From Morinoia aosen (lineage: Eukaryota; Arthropoda; Malacostraca; Amphipoda; Talitridae), in the NCBI GenBank assembly GCA_030386875.1, contig CM059572.1, forward strand, positions 36,143,732 to 36,207,731: 64,000 nucleotides of DNA, given 5' to 3'. The translations under genes and the position numbers were made by a program. This document shows positions 11,807 to 22,900 of this stretch, piece after piece; within the stretch, counting starts at the first letter, position 1, and each line of letters starts with the position of its first letter. The notes beneath the pieces were generated by a model, which ran no database searches, had not been told where the DNA came from, and saw only the letters and a program-made list of their open reading frames with translations.

Positions 11807-12050
11807 TAACCTCCTTCTGAGGACAGAGTCAGTGGCCGTAATTCATTCATTTTGCAATTCAATGTGCTCTACCCGAGCACTGGTGACCCGCCATTATCAA
11901 AAGAACATCTTCCCTGTGAAATCGATAAATTCCTCAATATTCAACCTTCAACCTTAAAAATTAAGATAATCAAACCATTCAAACCGCTTGATCTAGAAGT
12001 ATTCAATTCAAGCCGTTTAAGTCAAATTCAATTGTTTTCCCCACTTTGGG
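11807..12050 (+). mobile_element. End of an older Gypsy-type LTR with primer-binding-site-like junction
   Basis: Sequence right of the young insertion. An LTR-like end at about 11879 is followed by CTGGTGACCCGCC (11880-11892), which shares nine bases, TGGTGACCC, with the young element's junction. It is probably a truncated relative in + orientation. No protein frame follows, so it is broken. Confidence 0.4.
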
Positions 12051-12300
12051 AGAACTTCATAGTGTCTTTACGTATTGGTTATCCCAGTGATGCCGTCCGA
12101 TGGCAGCTTGTGACGAGGATTGGTGGATCCTGAGTAGTTAATTAGACAAGTCTGGTACACAGGCGCTGGAATTTTTAGTGTGACTATTATGAGCATTGCG
12201 GAGGGAATTGTAGGCCTTTACAAAGACCCCGACGCTGTCATCCCTCAACTTCAAGTTCATGTTCAATCAATCACAGTACAAATGAGAAGTGATGGACAGT
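12050..12300 (+). mobile_element. 5'-truncated LINE 3' end
   Basis: The block GGCAGCTTGTGACGAGGAT through GGATCCTGAGTAGTT, then TTGTAGGCCTTTACAAAG and a CTTCAAGTTCA-like tail, matches in order the reverse complement of 62590-62830. That second stretch is the 3' end of the decayed LINE at the right edge. This copy therefore retains only the 3' UTR, as usual for LINE truncation. Confidence 0.75.
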
Positions 12301-12589
12301 GCTGTTCTATTGCTCAAGCCATAAGAAGTTAACACATTCAAAGCATGGATAATAAAGCCCTAATGCGTTATATAACAGAATGCTCAAGCCATCGACTCGA
12401 ACAATCAGTATTGGGAGAAAGCAGTTGATGTCTTGATAATCATAAAATGTTTCTGCCTATAAATGTACAACACTTAATTTTTTCGTTTATTATACATACT
12501 ACATGCAGGTCATATCTCTCTATGCCTACTATTTTAAATCTGTTGAAATAACCTTCAGTCAACTTAATGTTTTAGCGGAAATTCATGCC

Positions 12590-12693
12590 CTGTCAACAGG
12601 CGCGCCGGTCCGAGAAGTGGCGGTCCTCCTGGGCAACCGTGAGCGTCGTTAGCCATTTTGCTTGGGCGTGAACCCGTAATGCTATCAGGGATT
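12590..12693 (+). promoter_or_regulatory. Candidate promoter / first non-coding exon of the zinc-finger gene
   Basis: A local GC- and CpG-rich patch in AT-rich surroundings (GGCGCGCCGGTCCGAG). It contains GCCATTTTG, the reverse complement of a YY1-like CAAAATGGC core often found near transcription starts. A good 5' splice site, ATT|GTAAGTAG, follows at 12694. It is the only such patch upstream of the 16240 exon. The assignment is inference without transcript data. Confidence 0.35.
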
Positions 12694-13518
12694 GTAAGTA
12701 GTTGTGGAGCCCAATTTTAAATATATAATTAAACTCTTCACGTTTGATTACCTGATTTCTCTGCCCCTTTTGCCCCCCGTGAACCTAATCCTAAGACCTT
12801 TTGTGGCACATTGACGACCAGGAAATGTCTTGACAGATGCACGAGTACATCTCACGGTGAGAGCATGCGCTTCTGGCTTTTCTGGGTACTCGGAAAATTA
12901 GGCATACTTAATGTCCATGAGATTGTGTAGGAAAAACATTTCAAGCTATAATTTAGTTTTTTATTCTAAATTCAGTGTTCAATGTTACTGCAAAAAGTTT
13001 TATTGATGAGAAAGATGTAATTTTAGCTAAAGCTATTCAGAAATCAATATTAGTTAAAAACTATTCTAAGTAAATCCAGTGTTATTTTAATTTTGCATAT
13101 AAAGAGCCAAACAATTCCTAGCTATCTGTTGACCATAGATTAGCAAGTTTAACATTTGTAAATTATAATAATTCCTAATTAAACATTATTTCATCTTGAA
13201 ATTTTTAAAAATATAATTCAAAACTTACTGTGTGTTCAATAGCTAAATATTTCATTTTACATGCAAACTGAATAGTATTTTGTAAGTTGTTAAGATATCC
13301 TTGTTGGACAAATTACAGTGGTTTGTAATGTTGTAGTTATATTTTTTAATTTCAGCATAATTTAATTTAATTTATAGTGATTTTATATGTTGATAATGCT
13401 TTAATGAGCGTAATAAAAAACCTATTTCTGCTGGGAATTTAATGGGACCTATATCATTGTGAAAAATTTGAAAATTTAACTTTTCCATTTCACAGCTTTT
13501 TACTACAGGGAGTTCTAC
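12694..13518. other. AT-rich stretch, probable intron, nothing recognised
   Basis: No frame or repeat is recognised up to the TTAA that begins the mobile element at 13519. Confidence 0.45.
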
Positions 13519-13522
13519 TTAA

Positions 13523-15296
13523 GAAGATCGTCCCAGGCCCCTGTTGCTCAGGTGGTCATTTTTCATGTTTTTGTTGGAAGAGAACCCTTAGGTAGTGGAC
13601 TATTCGGTCCTAAAATTTTATGGCGCTACAGACGATAGATCCCTCCCCAGGAGGGGGTAAGGGGACCAAAATCTTTAACTTTGAGTCCATTTGAACCCCA
13701 TATAAAAAGAGAACAAATGGGAAATGAAAAAAAAACATTTGAGTTTGTTAGGAATGTGCTAAGAATTTTAAAACTGTCTTTGTTTTTGTTCTAGCATCAA
13801 AACTCGATGATAAGTCCTATTTTGGATCAATATTTATTTTTAGGTGCGGCACGAAAATTAAAGATGTCGTTGCTTAGAATCACTAAAAGAGCACATTTAA
13901 TAACCTTTTACAAGAATAACATTCTGCTCGCTGATGCGTTATTTTTGAATAATTGTACTTTGAAGTTGGCGCCGGTGCCGTAAATTAGTTAATAAGGGTA
14001 GTTAACCCCCTATTACAAACGTAAAGAGGTTGGGTCGTGAGGGTTAGCCACAGTTCTTATAGTGAAAATTATAAATAAAGCTTCTAACCCACCCATTAGG
14101 GTGACAACCGCAATCTTGTTTATATCAGCTCAGAGATGGCGACCACCACCATGCCATCTTGGACCCGATGTAAACAAGATTGCGGTCGTCACCCTAATGG
14201 GTGGGTTAGAAGCTTTATTTATAATTTTCACTATAAGAACTGTGGCTAACCCTCACGACCCAACCTCTTTACGTTTGTAATAGGGGGTTAACTACCCTTA
14301 TTAACTAAATTACAGCGCCGGTGCCAACTTCAAAGTACAATTATTCAAAAATAACGCATCAGCGAGCAGAATGTCATTCCTGTAAAAAGTTATTAAATGT
14401 GTTCCTTTATTGATTATTTGCCCCCAAATTATTAATTTCCGTGTCGCACCTAAAATAAATATTGACCCTATTTTGAAATATCAATATCAGTAAAATGTGA
14501 ATACTTGAAAACCAATATATCAATTTTTTCAAAAACTAAGGCCTAAAACATAGAAATGAATGGAATAAATTGTGTTTCTTTTCAGAAGTTACATATCATA
14601 GACAAATTTCATGAGAATCAGACTGAAAATAACAAATTTCATATTTTGAAAAATATTTTGGTTTGAAATATTTCATATTTTTTGGTTTGGAAATCACAAT
14701 TCACAGTGTGAATGTGAAGTTATGTATGGAAATTATCAAAATAAAATTTAAACTGCATTCAATTACATAAATTGTTCATTATATTACACTTCAACAAAAA
14801 AATTCATTTTATGCCTATACCCAACACTTCTAACTTTCAACATTCAAAATGATACTCGTCATTGAGTTTTGATGCTAGAACAAAACCTAAAACAGTTTTA
14901 AAATTCTTGAAACATTCTCAACAAACTCAAATGGGCTTTTTTTCAAATACAAATTTTTCAAAAAAATATATAGCTCTAAACGCCAAAAATTTGAAAAAAA
15001 TATAAAAAATTTGAATTTGATAAAAAGCCCATTTGAGTTTGTTAAGAATGTTTCAAGAATTCTAAAACTGTCTTTGGTTTTGTTCTAGCATCAAAACTCA
15101 AAGACGAGTAACATTTTGAAATATCCATGATATATATATATATACCAAAAAACTAATTTTTCAGAAAAAAAACAAAAACTAAGCCCTAAATCGAAAAAGT
15201 GACAGGAGTAAAAAAGGTTTACTTTCACAAAATATAAATACTGGCCAATTTGCAAACAAATCAGACAACAAAAGTTGAAAAAGTGGGACGATCTCC
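13523..15296. mobile_element. piggyBac-type non-autonomous element (TTAA-flanked), copy 1
   Basis: TTAA at 13519-13522 and 15297-15300 flank short terminal inverted repeats: GAAGATCGTCCCA on the left, TGGGACGATCTCC on the right. The first 170 bp match the reverse complement of the right end of the element at 54304-55428. That shared part includes GTGGACTATT...GGTCCTA and ATGGCGCTACRGACRATAGAT. Inside, a module AAAACTGTCTTTG...CTAGCATCAAAACTC recurs in alternating orientation (about 13765 +, 14860 -, 15030 +). No transposase is encoded. A foldback element is nested at 13824-14466. The host stretch lies in the presumed first intron of the zinc-finger gene. Confidence 0.75.
13824..14466. mobile_element. 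Foldback (long-inverted-repeat) MITE, copy 1, nested
   Basis: Two arms of about 270 bp are nearly perfect reverse complements around a short centre near 14135-14160. For example, CATTCTGCTCGCTGATGCG on the left matches CGCATCAGCGAGCAGAATG on the right. An 8-bp duplication CCTATTTT flanks it (13816-13823, 14467-14474). It encodes nothing. A diverged relative lies at 59556-60216. The 8-bp duplication suggests mobilisation by a hAT-like or P-like transposase. Confidence 0.85.
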
Positions 15297-15300
15297 TTAA

Positions 15301-16239
15301 TTATTTGGGTATATTTTCATTTTTAATTAGCATTTAGATGATGCTTTGGAATGAGCCTACAACTTGATGAACTGATGATGGAGAACCTAAGGCATTTCAT
15401 GTAAATTGCAGTGTATCAGCTCAAAGTTCTGCATGAGTTTTAGAACATCCTAGCTGCCATTGCATTTCTCATGTAGTGGCATCTACTAGTAACTAGTTGC
15501 ATCTGATGTCTCTGAATGATAGTTTAGAATGAGTGTAAGGTCTCATGCCTTGCTACTGCAAGTGGGTGTTCAAATCAAAAGATTGATGTGGAATATAGAA
15601 GTCTGTTCCTGAATTTCATTTTTTTTTTTACTATAGTATTCTTAATGTAAAATCTTTGTGGAATCAAGGTTGCAATTTTTTTATAATTGATTTACATTAT
15701 AGTATAGGCCTAATTGTACTATTTTTAAGGGAAAATTTGAATTTTTAAACTAGGAACCATTTTCTTAGATGCTGAGCTAGACATTGCAACCAGATCTAGC
15801 TAACTTGTTTTTCTTATTATTCTTATGGTTATCTTAACCATTGAACAGCACTAGGATTACTAAAAAACCAATGCTATTTCTGCCATGATTTGTCTAGAGG
15901 GGCATTTACTAAATATTATTTTAAATTAAGGTTTGTTTTTCAAGAAAAGTTTCACTTATGCCCATGCATCTTTCATCTCAACACACTCATACTGTGTTGT
16001 TTGATTAAAGTTGCATATGAACTTAAATCTTTTCAGGCATCCAAGTTTGTTTTAGCATACTGGATTCTAATTTTGTCATTTTGTTATATGTACAAACCAA
16101 CAAACTATATTGCTGTTCTACTTGTAGGCAAATAATGAAACTCTTTTCTGATTGTTAGCTGCTAAAATCAACATGATGCTATTCCCTAGCATTTAATTCA
16201 ATTTTTTCATTCCTTACTATGTTCTTTTTTCTTTTTCAG
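15301..16239. other. AT-rich intron-like sequence
   Basis: No convincing frame. It ends in a pyrimidine-rich stretch and TTTTTCAG at 16231-16239, a good 3' splice site. Confidence 0.5.
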
Positions 16240-16326
16240 TTTAATGGCACTTGTAAAAGCTTATGAAATCCTAGTCATTACTCAGGATCTTCACTTCTGT
16301 CTGCATTAGTTCCTGAACATCAACAT
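16240..16326 (+). other. Probable 5' UTR exon of the zinc-finger gene
   Basis: Bounded by CTTTTTCAG (to 16239) and AACAT|GTAAGT (16327). It contains ATG at 16244 opening a 21-codon frame that stops with TAG at 16307-16309. Its last two bases, AT, join the first base G of the next exon to form an ATG in frame with the main protein (ATG ACA ATG AGT). That makes the split codon the first in-frame start after the TAG. The exon is inferred from splice signals only. Confidence 0.55.
16244..16309 (+). promoter_or_regulatory. Upstream ORF in the 5' leader of the zinc-finger gene
   Basis: A 21-codon frame (MALVKAYE...) ends with TAG 17 coding bases before the exon end and lies in the same frame as the main coding sequence. 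Readthrough of that single stop would join it to the protein, and initiation at it could damp translation of the main frame. Function is inferred from position only. Confidence 0.35.
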
Positions 16327-17131
16327 GTAAGTCTTTAATTTTTATGAATTAATATTAATGTTAATAGCAGTTGACACCATTGAAATTTCTTTATATCTTT
16401 GCTTACAGTTGGCTCTCCATGTTGTGCCTAGTTTAAATTACCTATTTGTATTATGGCAGAAGGTGTGCTTTTTCACTGTTGAAAGTGAGATACTGTTGTA
16501 GTTATTCAATGATGAAAACATGCATGTTTATTTCAAAAGTTAGCATCCAGTTGCAGCTTGCAATTTTGATCCTGACTTCTATTTTTGGTTGAACATTTTT
16601 GTTCCACTTTATTTATTCAGTATGATAAAAATAAAGATCCATAATTGACTTTCATTTTTAAACAGACTAGATATTTAAAGTATAAATTCTTGCACCTGTT
16701 TATTTCAGTTTAAATAGTAATTATTGTTCATTCAAATCCTTAATCTAGAGCTGTAGTACAAAATTAATTTGAAAATTGATGAATTAATTCTTCATTGCAA
16801 TGAGACAACTTTAAAAATGCTTAGAACATGTTCAAGCACCTGTAACTTCTTGTCAAAATTTCTGTATTATGGCCAAATTTTAATAATTACCAAAGTTGGA
16901 AGTAATAGCTTACATTAATTTAAAGTTAGCCTTTTCTGTTTTGCTCGCACTTCTTCAGTAAAACTGATTAAACTCATTTTTAATTAGTCTAAGCTCCTTT
17001 TTCCTTTTGGAAGTGTTTTAGATATTTCGTTTCATTTTTATCTTGTTCATGAATTATTACTTTATTTGTGTACTTCTAAATACTATAATTGTTGTATTTA
17101 GATTTTTATAATGGAATAGTTTCCATTTCAG

Positions 17132-18488
17132 GACAATGAGTGGTAATGAACCAGACTCGGTTGTTGAGTCCAGCTGTAGCAACAGCAGCAGCAGCAGTAG
17201 CAGTAGTTCTGGCAGCTCGGACTCATCAAGTGAAGGAAGGAGCTCATCCCAATCCAACAAAGAAAAAGATCCCAATGAAGAATCTGACTCTAAATCAGTC
17301 AATTCCAGTGATTCATGTGAAGATTCACAGTCAAGTGATGATGATGATGATGATGAAGAGAAGACTGTGGTGGTGGCTGCATGTGCTACTCTTGAATCTG
17401 CTTTTTCTGCGGGTGAACTTTTCTCACCCAGCTCTCCATGTCCGAGTGAAGATGGGTTTGAAGGTTTTTCAAGTCCAGGTGGAGTGAAAAAATTACCGAG
17501 TGTAGAAATGGTCTCACAAGAGGTTGTGGAAACTTTCAGCAATGACAATGAGGACAGTGCATGTACTTACTGTGACGAATCTGAAGATGAAAAACTAGAA
17601 TCTTATAGCAATAGTGAACTGGATGAAGTTGAATCTCAAGGGGACATTAACAAGTCAAGTAACACGTACATTGCAAATGACGTATCTGCCAGCCATGAAA
17701 ATTTTCTTGAAAAAATCAACGACGCCATTGATGAAGATATAAAGAATTGCACAACTTCCACTCCTAAACCTGCAGCATCAGCTTCCCAGTCAGTTGAACA
17801 GATGACCAAAGCTGCCATTGGAGAAGTAGTTGAGGCTTTGGATGATGGCAACACAGGGTTAGCTGTCAAGCTACCTAATAATGTCATCAAGAAAATTATA
17901 GAGAAGAAAGAAGGGCTACATATTGAAGGACCAAGCAAGTTGAGCAGTGGTACTCCTCTCTGTGCACCAAGAAAGAATGATATTCCTGTTGTGCCTCCTA
18001 AAGTGAAGAGAAATATGGCGTTTTCTGATTTAAAATCCCCTGCTAGTGCAACTGCCAGCGCATGCTCAGAGCAACCTGGACTCAACATAGAAGAGACTTC
18101 TGCTCAATTTCTTAATGGGCAATCTTGTACAATTAAAAATATTTTAGATAACTCTGATGCACCTCAAACCTCAACAGAAGAGACTTCTGCTCAGAAACCC
18201 AATTCTGTTGAAGTCCAATGTGTGAATGGAAGTAGCATGCAGCCTGCAGTGACAGTGTTGTCTCAATCATCTTCTGATGAAGAAGAAGATGAAGAAATGA
18301 ACCATGATGACGAGCCGCCATTGCCCATACAAGCTGAAGTTGTCATGTCTGAAGGCAGTGACAGTGAGAACAGATTACTTGGTAATAAGAAGAAAGGTTC
18401 CATTCTTCAGCTACCGTTCCAGAACTCAACTGAAACTTTGAGCAAGACTCTTCAAACGGCAGACATTGCAGAATTATTGCAGAGCTAT
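17132..18488 (+). CDS. Zinc-finger gene, first main coding exon
   Basis: Follows TTTCCATTTCAG and ends TAT|GTAAGT, phase 0. It encodes about 451 residues of mostly disordered, acidic and serine-rich sequence with runs of Ser (from AGC/AGT repeats) and Asp (GAT repeats). A repeated EETSAQ motif occurs at about 18090 and 18180. The open frame runs a further 21 bases into the intron before a stop, so the single-frame ORF end at 18509 is not the true end. Confidence 0.85.
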
Positions 18489-19855
18489 GTAAGTGGCTGG
18501 TTTGTGTAGGTTTTTACATGTTTCACATTGCACATAAACTAAGTGTTGGTCAGTTTAAATAATTTTTCATGTTGTTTACAAGTGAAAAAACGTTCTTCAT
18601 TAGCTTATGATAAGTGCAGATTTGATGCCACTAATTTGTAAACAATGAGTAGATGTTCGCAATGTGAACTACTTATGTTTGTCTGTATCTGTCTACTATT
18701 TATATATAACTTCATTCAGTTTTAAAGTTGCTATGAGCTCCATATGGACACTTAAGCACGGTGATCAAATGAAGAGATAAATTTTTGTGCTGGTTTGAAT
18801 TTTATATGGGCACTCAAGCTAGGTGTTTGAATGAAGAAATAACTTGTAATTCCTGGTCCACCTTAGGTTGGCGGCAACAAACGAGGTGAGATGGTTCAGT
18901 TCCATCCTGCCAGCAACACCTTATCAGAGTCCTGCTCAAGTGTGTCACTTTGGCAACAGCTGGACTCGGGTCAGCTGCCAGCGTACGTTCCTTCTCAGAA
19001 AACGCCTGACTGGATACGTGTCACCATCCCACCCGAGGGCTACAAGTGCCACAGTTGTGGGGACACGTAAGTAAATGAGACATCATTTCTCAGCCACTAT
19101 TTGAGAGTTACGACTTCCAAAGGCATCAAATGTTTCTTGCTTAAAAATTATATGTTTTGAAAAAATTATCTCAAATTTTTGGCAAATTATTATTTTTGAA
19201 TCCAACTTCATTTGGCAAACTTTCACAATTTCTTTCTTTTTTTAACCCTCATTCAACTTGTAAATAAAAAGAAACCTTGTAGGTAGAAGTTCATGACTTC
19301 TATGAATGTGGCATAGTTTTATTCAGAAAAAATTGATGTATGCTTAGTGCTTTGCAGAGCCTATACTCTCCCCTTACATTTTTCTGGTACTATTGCTATC
19401 TGTAAAGTAGTGTGGGTGTTGGTGAGGTTTGAATTATGAAGCTGTGGAACGAGTTCAGCACCACCTAGCTGTTTGAGTGTAGCACCACCTGGCTGTGTGT
19501 GAGTGTAGCACCCTCTTTAACTTTAGCCCCTGCTTTGACTCTAGCACCCTCTTCAAGTCCAGCACCCCTCACAATTCCCCTACCCTTAGGTACTTCCTGG
19601 AAGCGTCCCGTGACAACCACCTGCAGAGACGCAGCATGCTCATCACGCTCGAGTGCGGCCCCTGCGATGCCAAGCTCACTTTCTACAACAGGTGCACCCT
19701 CAGAGGTGAGTGCAGCCTCTACTGCTAGTCACACTCAGGCTACTGAAAAGGGTTTCATGGTGGCAATTTTTCATTCAGTTGTACTCTGTGTTTGTTCTTG
19801 TTATTCTGGTTTTTAATTGTTATCAATTTTTCATTCAATTGTACTCTGTTTGTTC

Positions 19856-19919
<64 letters not shown>

Positions 19920-22900
19920 GGCTTACTTTTGTCACAAAACAGATAAGGCTGACGCCCATCCATATTCGTAGTGAGGAATTTAAATCTCATAGTAAGAGAG
20001 GAAAATGAAAATATATAAGGCGGAAGAAACACAGAAGGAGAAATGATAGAACAAGTAGAAAATAGAAATATAGTAGCTACTGATCTGCTCGCCCGCTTCA
20101 GTACCTCAGGTCAACACGGGAAAATGTAACGATTAATTGAACATTGAACCCCGCAACAACATTAAGAAATTCACAAAACCCAACCCTAGTGAAAATTACT
20201 TTGCGCACATCTCTGTGACACAAACACAACCGATGCACCATAGCAAGAAGCACGTCCTACACAATCCTAGGGGATAGTGGCTCGCGCGAATAAGCACAAA
20301 GCATGTGATGGCAAGTAAGTTACACATGGCTCCTATTAACCATGCTGCACGAAGAAAGATGATAGAACGAACCTGAGCTCCTAATCTCTTGGCGCCTGTA
20401 AAAAAAACTGCCACGCTCAGCCGCCCTTTACACTCCCCTGATGCAGCTGGGTAGGCGGTCAGACTATGACGCTTCAGCTTGGTGTGCACCATTTTGTATC
20501 ACTGCGATGCAGCCCCAAGCCGCTGGGACTCCCAACCCTCCTCCCCCTTGTTGATTTCCGAGCCTACATCTTGCACGGAACCAGGTATACGCTTAAGTGG
20601 CACGACTCTTTCCCACATCAAGTTTTTATAGTGAGCCCGACTGACGCGCTTCCTGGGCCGTGCGGGGACCCGCGTAAGTCCTTGATCTCCCATTGCCTGC
20701 TACGTGTCCCTTGCTTCAATCTAATATTACTCCCCACAGCTCTCTAAAATACAAAAAAACCTGTTCCCTTACTCGTAGAGACTGAAATTTAACCCTTTGT
20801 TTTTCTATACTATTTAGTTTTATTGCAATCAATTATACTTGTATGCAGTTGTACGAACTAGCTCTCAATACCGTTCCTATCCCTCATGTACTCCCCCCTT
20901 TCTCTTGGTATAACTCCTCCCTACTCCCTCTCTCGGTCCACAGCTGAGTTTTGGCGCGCTTTTTGCTACGCATTTTTAAAATGTACTACATCTCTATTTT
21001 CCACCTGTTTTATTATTTCTCCTTCTGTGTTTCTTCTGCCCTATATATTTTCATTTTCCTCTCTTACTATGAGGTTTAAATTCCTCACTACGAATATGGA
21101 TAGGTGTCAACCTTATCTGTTTCGTAACACTTTTGTTGACAATTTTAGGTATCGCAGTTACAGTTTTTGCATCCCACTTTCAATACGTTGTACTGAAATG
21201 CTGTGAACCATATTTTCTTTTCCAATTCAAGAGGCATGTTGTTAGTTAAAAGTTTATAGTGTGGGAGTTACAAAAAATTAACGTGTTGTCATTCAAGTGA
21301 AGTTCTTTCCCAAATAACGCATGGTGACTTTCCAGCTGTAAGAGCAGAAATGCAATATGTAGAATTGAAACGTTCATGCAACCTTCACCCCTCTGTAACC
21401 CTTACGAATGTTCACCGTCGCTGTTGCAAACTCTTTCTGCACTCGGAGAATGAGACTCCCTGTATCCAACCAAGAAAAGATCGTTGAATGCATACGATGC
21501 TGTGCAGAGCACCTCAGGACGCACATCACAAAAGGTGAGGACGTGGACGAGGATATCGTGGAGGTGCGGAGCCTGCCTGTGCACCTGACGCCTCTCCTGC
21601 AGCCCTACTGCGTCCCTGTGCCGCAGGTAAAACTCGTCAATAGTGTGGGCAATTGTTTGCAGTGTTATTGTCCCACTGCGTCCCTGTGCCGCAGGGAAAA
21701 CTCGTTAATATTGTGGGCAATTGTTTGCAGTGTTATTGTCCCACTGCATCCCTGTGCCGCAGGTAAAACTCGTCAATAGTGTGGGCAATTGTTTGCAGTG
21801 TTATTGTCCCACTGCGTCCCTGTGCCGCAGGGAAAACTCGTTAATATTGTGGGCAATTGTTTGCAGTGTTATTGTCCCACTGCGTCCCCGTGCTGCAGGT
21901 AAAACTCGTTAATAGTGTGGGCAATTGTTTGCAGTGTTATTGTCCCACTGCGTCCCCGTGCCGCAGGTAAAACTCAATAGTGTGGGCAATTGTTTCCAGT
22001 GTTATTGTCCCACTGCGTCCCTGTGCCGCAGGTAAAACTCGTTAATAGTGTGGGCAATTGTTTGCAGTGTTATTGTCCCACTGCGTCCCTGTGCCGCAGG
22101 TAAAACTCGTTAATAGTGTGGGCAATTGTTTGCAGTGTTATTGTCCCACTGCGTCCCCGTGCTGCAGGTAAAACTCAATAGTGTGGGCAATTGTTTCCAG
22201 TGTTATTGTCCCACTGCGTCCCTGTGCCGCAGGTAAAACTCGTTAATAGTGTGGGCAATTGTTTGCAGTGTTATTGTCCCACTGCGTCCCTGTGCCGCAG
22301 GTAAAACTCGTTAATGGTGTGGGCAATTATTTCCAGTGTTATTGTCCCACTGCATCCCTGTGCCGCAGGTAAAACTCAATAGTGTGGGCAATTGTTTGCA
22401 GTGTTATTGTCCCACTGCGTCCCTGTGCCGCAGGTAAAACTCGTTAATGGTGTGGGCAATTATTTCCAGTGTTATTGTCCCACTGCATCCCTGTGCCGCA
22501 GGTAAAACTCAATAGTGTGGGCAATTGTTTGCAGTGTTATTGTCCCACTGCGTCCCTGTGCCGCAGGTAAAACTCGTTAATGGTGTGGGCAATTATTTCC
22601 AGTGTTATTGTCCCACTGCATCCCTGTGCCGCAGGTAAAACTCGTTAATAGTGTGGGCAATTGTTTGCAGTGTTATTGTCCCACTGCGTCCCCGTGCCGC
22701 AGGTAAAACTCAATAGTGTGGGCAATTGTTTCCAGTGTTATTGTCCCACTGCGTCCCTGTGCCGCAGGTAAAACTCAATAGTGTGGGCAATTGTTTCCAG
22801 TGTTATTGTCCCACTGCGTCCCTGTGCCGCAGGTAAAACTCAATAGTGTGGGCAATTGTTTGCAGTGTTATTGTCCCACTGCGTCCCTGTGCCGCAGGTA

